From NCBI GenBank assembly GCA_024278645.1, contig JAJRST010000206.1, forward strand, positions 1-5,257: DNA of 5,257 bases, read 5' to 3'. Both the position numbers and the translations under genes were made by a program. Each line of letters opens with the position of its first letter. The stretch's first letter is position 1. The notes under the pieces were generated by a model. The model saw only the letters and a program-made list of their open reading frames with translations, was not told the DNA's origin and did not search any database. Positions 4,979 to 5,257 of this stretch are shown here, piece after piece. Source of the DNA: a bacterium. GTDB lineage: Bacteria > Zhuqueibacterota > Zhuqueibacteria > Residuimicrobiales > Krinioviventaceae.

Positions 4979-5257
4979 ATGAGAGCAATTATTTCATCTT
5001 TTTTGATCCTTGCCGCTTTTATCTTCGCCTGCAACAAGGAGACGCTGGTCGACAAGGCGGACGGCACGATCACCGGCCAAATAGCGCCAGGAGAGGCCGC
5101 CGGTCGCAGCGGCTCGATCGTCGTCGTCGTCAGCCATACCAATGAACTGGACAAAATCGACTGGAAGCGAAACCGCGACGTGCTGAGCCGCTTTGGAAAC
5201 TACGAGATCGGCGAGCTGCCCGGCGGCAAATACTATATCGCCGCGCACCTGGATGAA
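4979..5257 (+). CDS. Lipoprotein with carboxypeptidase-regulatory-like beta-sandwich (3' end outside window)
   Basis: The first 93 residues of a longer protein; the frame is open to the right edge. The start is set by AAGAGG (4966-4971), 7 nt upstream. Residues 1-17 form a hydrophobic export signal, and Cys18 in IFAC is a plausible lipidation site, although Phe at -2 is unusual. After a short linker, 'GTITGQIAPG' (29-38), a hydrophobic run IVVVVS (47-52), and 'FGNYEIGELPGGKYYIAAH' (72-90) follow the pattern G-x-V...G-x-Y-x-I-x-x-L-P-x-G-x-Y of the CarboxypepD_reg / prealbumin-like fold. Such domains often serve as a base or spacer in surface proteins of this kind of bacterium, and what follows would decide the role. 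It is 191 bp from the previous gene behind a run of hairpins, so it may have its own promoter. Confidence 0.75.
   Translation, partial: MRAIISSFLILAAFIFACNKETLVDKADGTITGQIAPGEAAGRSGSIVVVVSHTNELDKIDWKRNRDVLSRFGNYEIGELPGGKYYIAAHLDE

Noticed and set aside
4974..4982. ATG-ATA-TGA mini-frame overlapping the start at 4979
   Set aside because: A two-codon frame, possibly chance; its spacing from the ribosome site is shorter than that of the 4979 start and there is nothing to support translation.
5114..5129. GTC-repeat tract (also near 3595-3606)
   Set aside because: Encodes runs of Val in ordinary beta-strands with a favoured codon; not a regulatory or unstable repeat of note.
1..5257. tRNA, rRNA, CRISPR array, transposase gene, toxin-antitoxin or phage genes
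   Set aside because: Looked for on both strands and none could be supported; no regularly spaced direct repeats or cloverleaf-like sequences were seen.

Overview
The window reads as a piece of a chromosome from a Gram-negative, polysaccharide-degrading bacterium of the Calditrichota / candidate KSB1 / Ignavibacteria type, within or near the FCB group. The main clue is the esterase C-terminus, which carries the 'QNYPNPFNP' type A sorting domain (Por / type IX secretion style) that is very common in those lineages. Two lipoproteins, signal peptides ending in 'FAQ', and dispersed palindromes between genes fit this. The phylum call is an inference from style, not a proven assignment.

Layout, all genes on the + strand: (1) the C-terminal third of a glycoside hydrolase family 78 alpha-L-rhamnosidase, cut by the left edge (2-583). 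(2) A 96-bp gap with a perfect 10-bp-stem palindrome and a candidate promoter. (3) A 646-residue protein (680-2620) joining a signal-peptide-like N-terminus, a long parallel beta-helix with an asparagine ladder, a helical linker, and a two-helix potassium-channel pore with filter TTVGLGD. (4) A 262-bp gap with overlapping inverted repeats, a candidate dispersed repeat, a promoter and a possible operator. (5) A secreted CE2-like SGNH acetylesterase with a type A sorting domain (2883-4262). (6) A small Trp-rich lipoprotein of unknown function 51 bp later (4314-4787), probably in the same transcript. (7) A 191-bp gap packed with hairpins, including a consensus TATAAT inside a palindrome and a terminator-like hairpin. 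(8) The start of a lipoprotein with a carboxypeptidase-regulatory-like beta-sandwich, cut by the right edge (4979-5257).

How they may work together: the rhamnosidase and the acetylesterase are a sensible pair for acetylated, rhamnose-containing plant polysaccharides such as pectic rhamnogalacturonan, and the lipoproteins could sit at the cell surface beside them. No SusC/SusD pair or sugar transporter is visible, so a full utilisation locus is not shown. The channel protein has no evident link to sugar use. It is the most unusual gene here, because its export signal and its pore imply opposite orientations for the large N-terminal domain.
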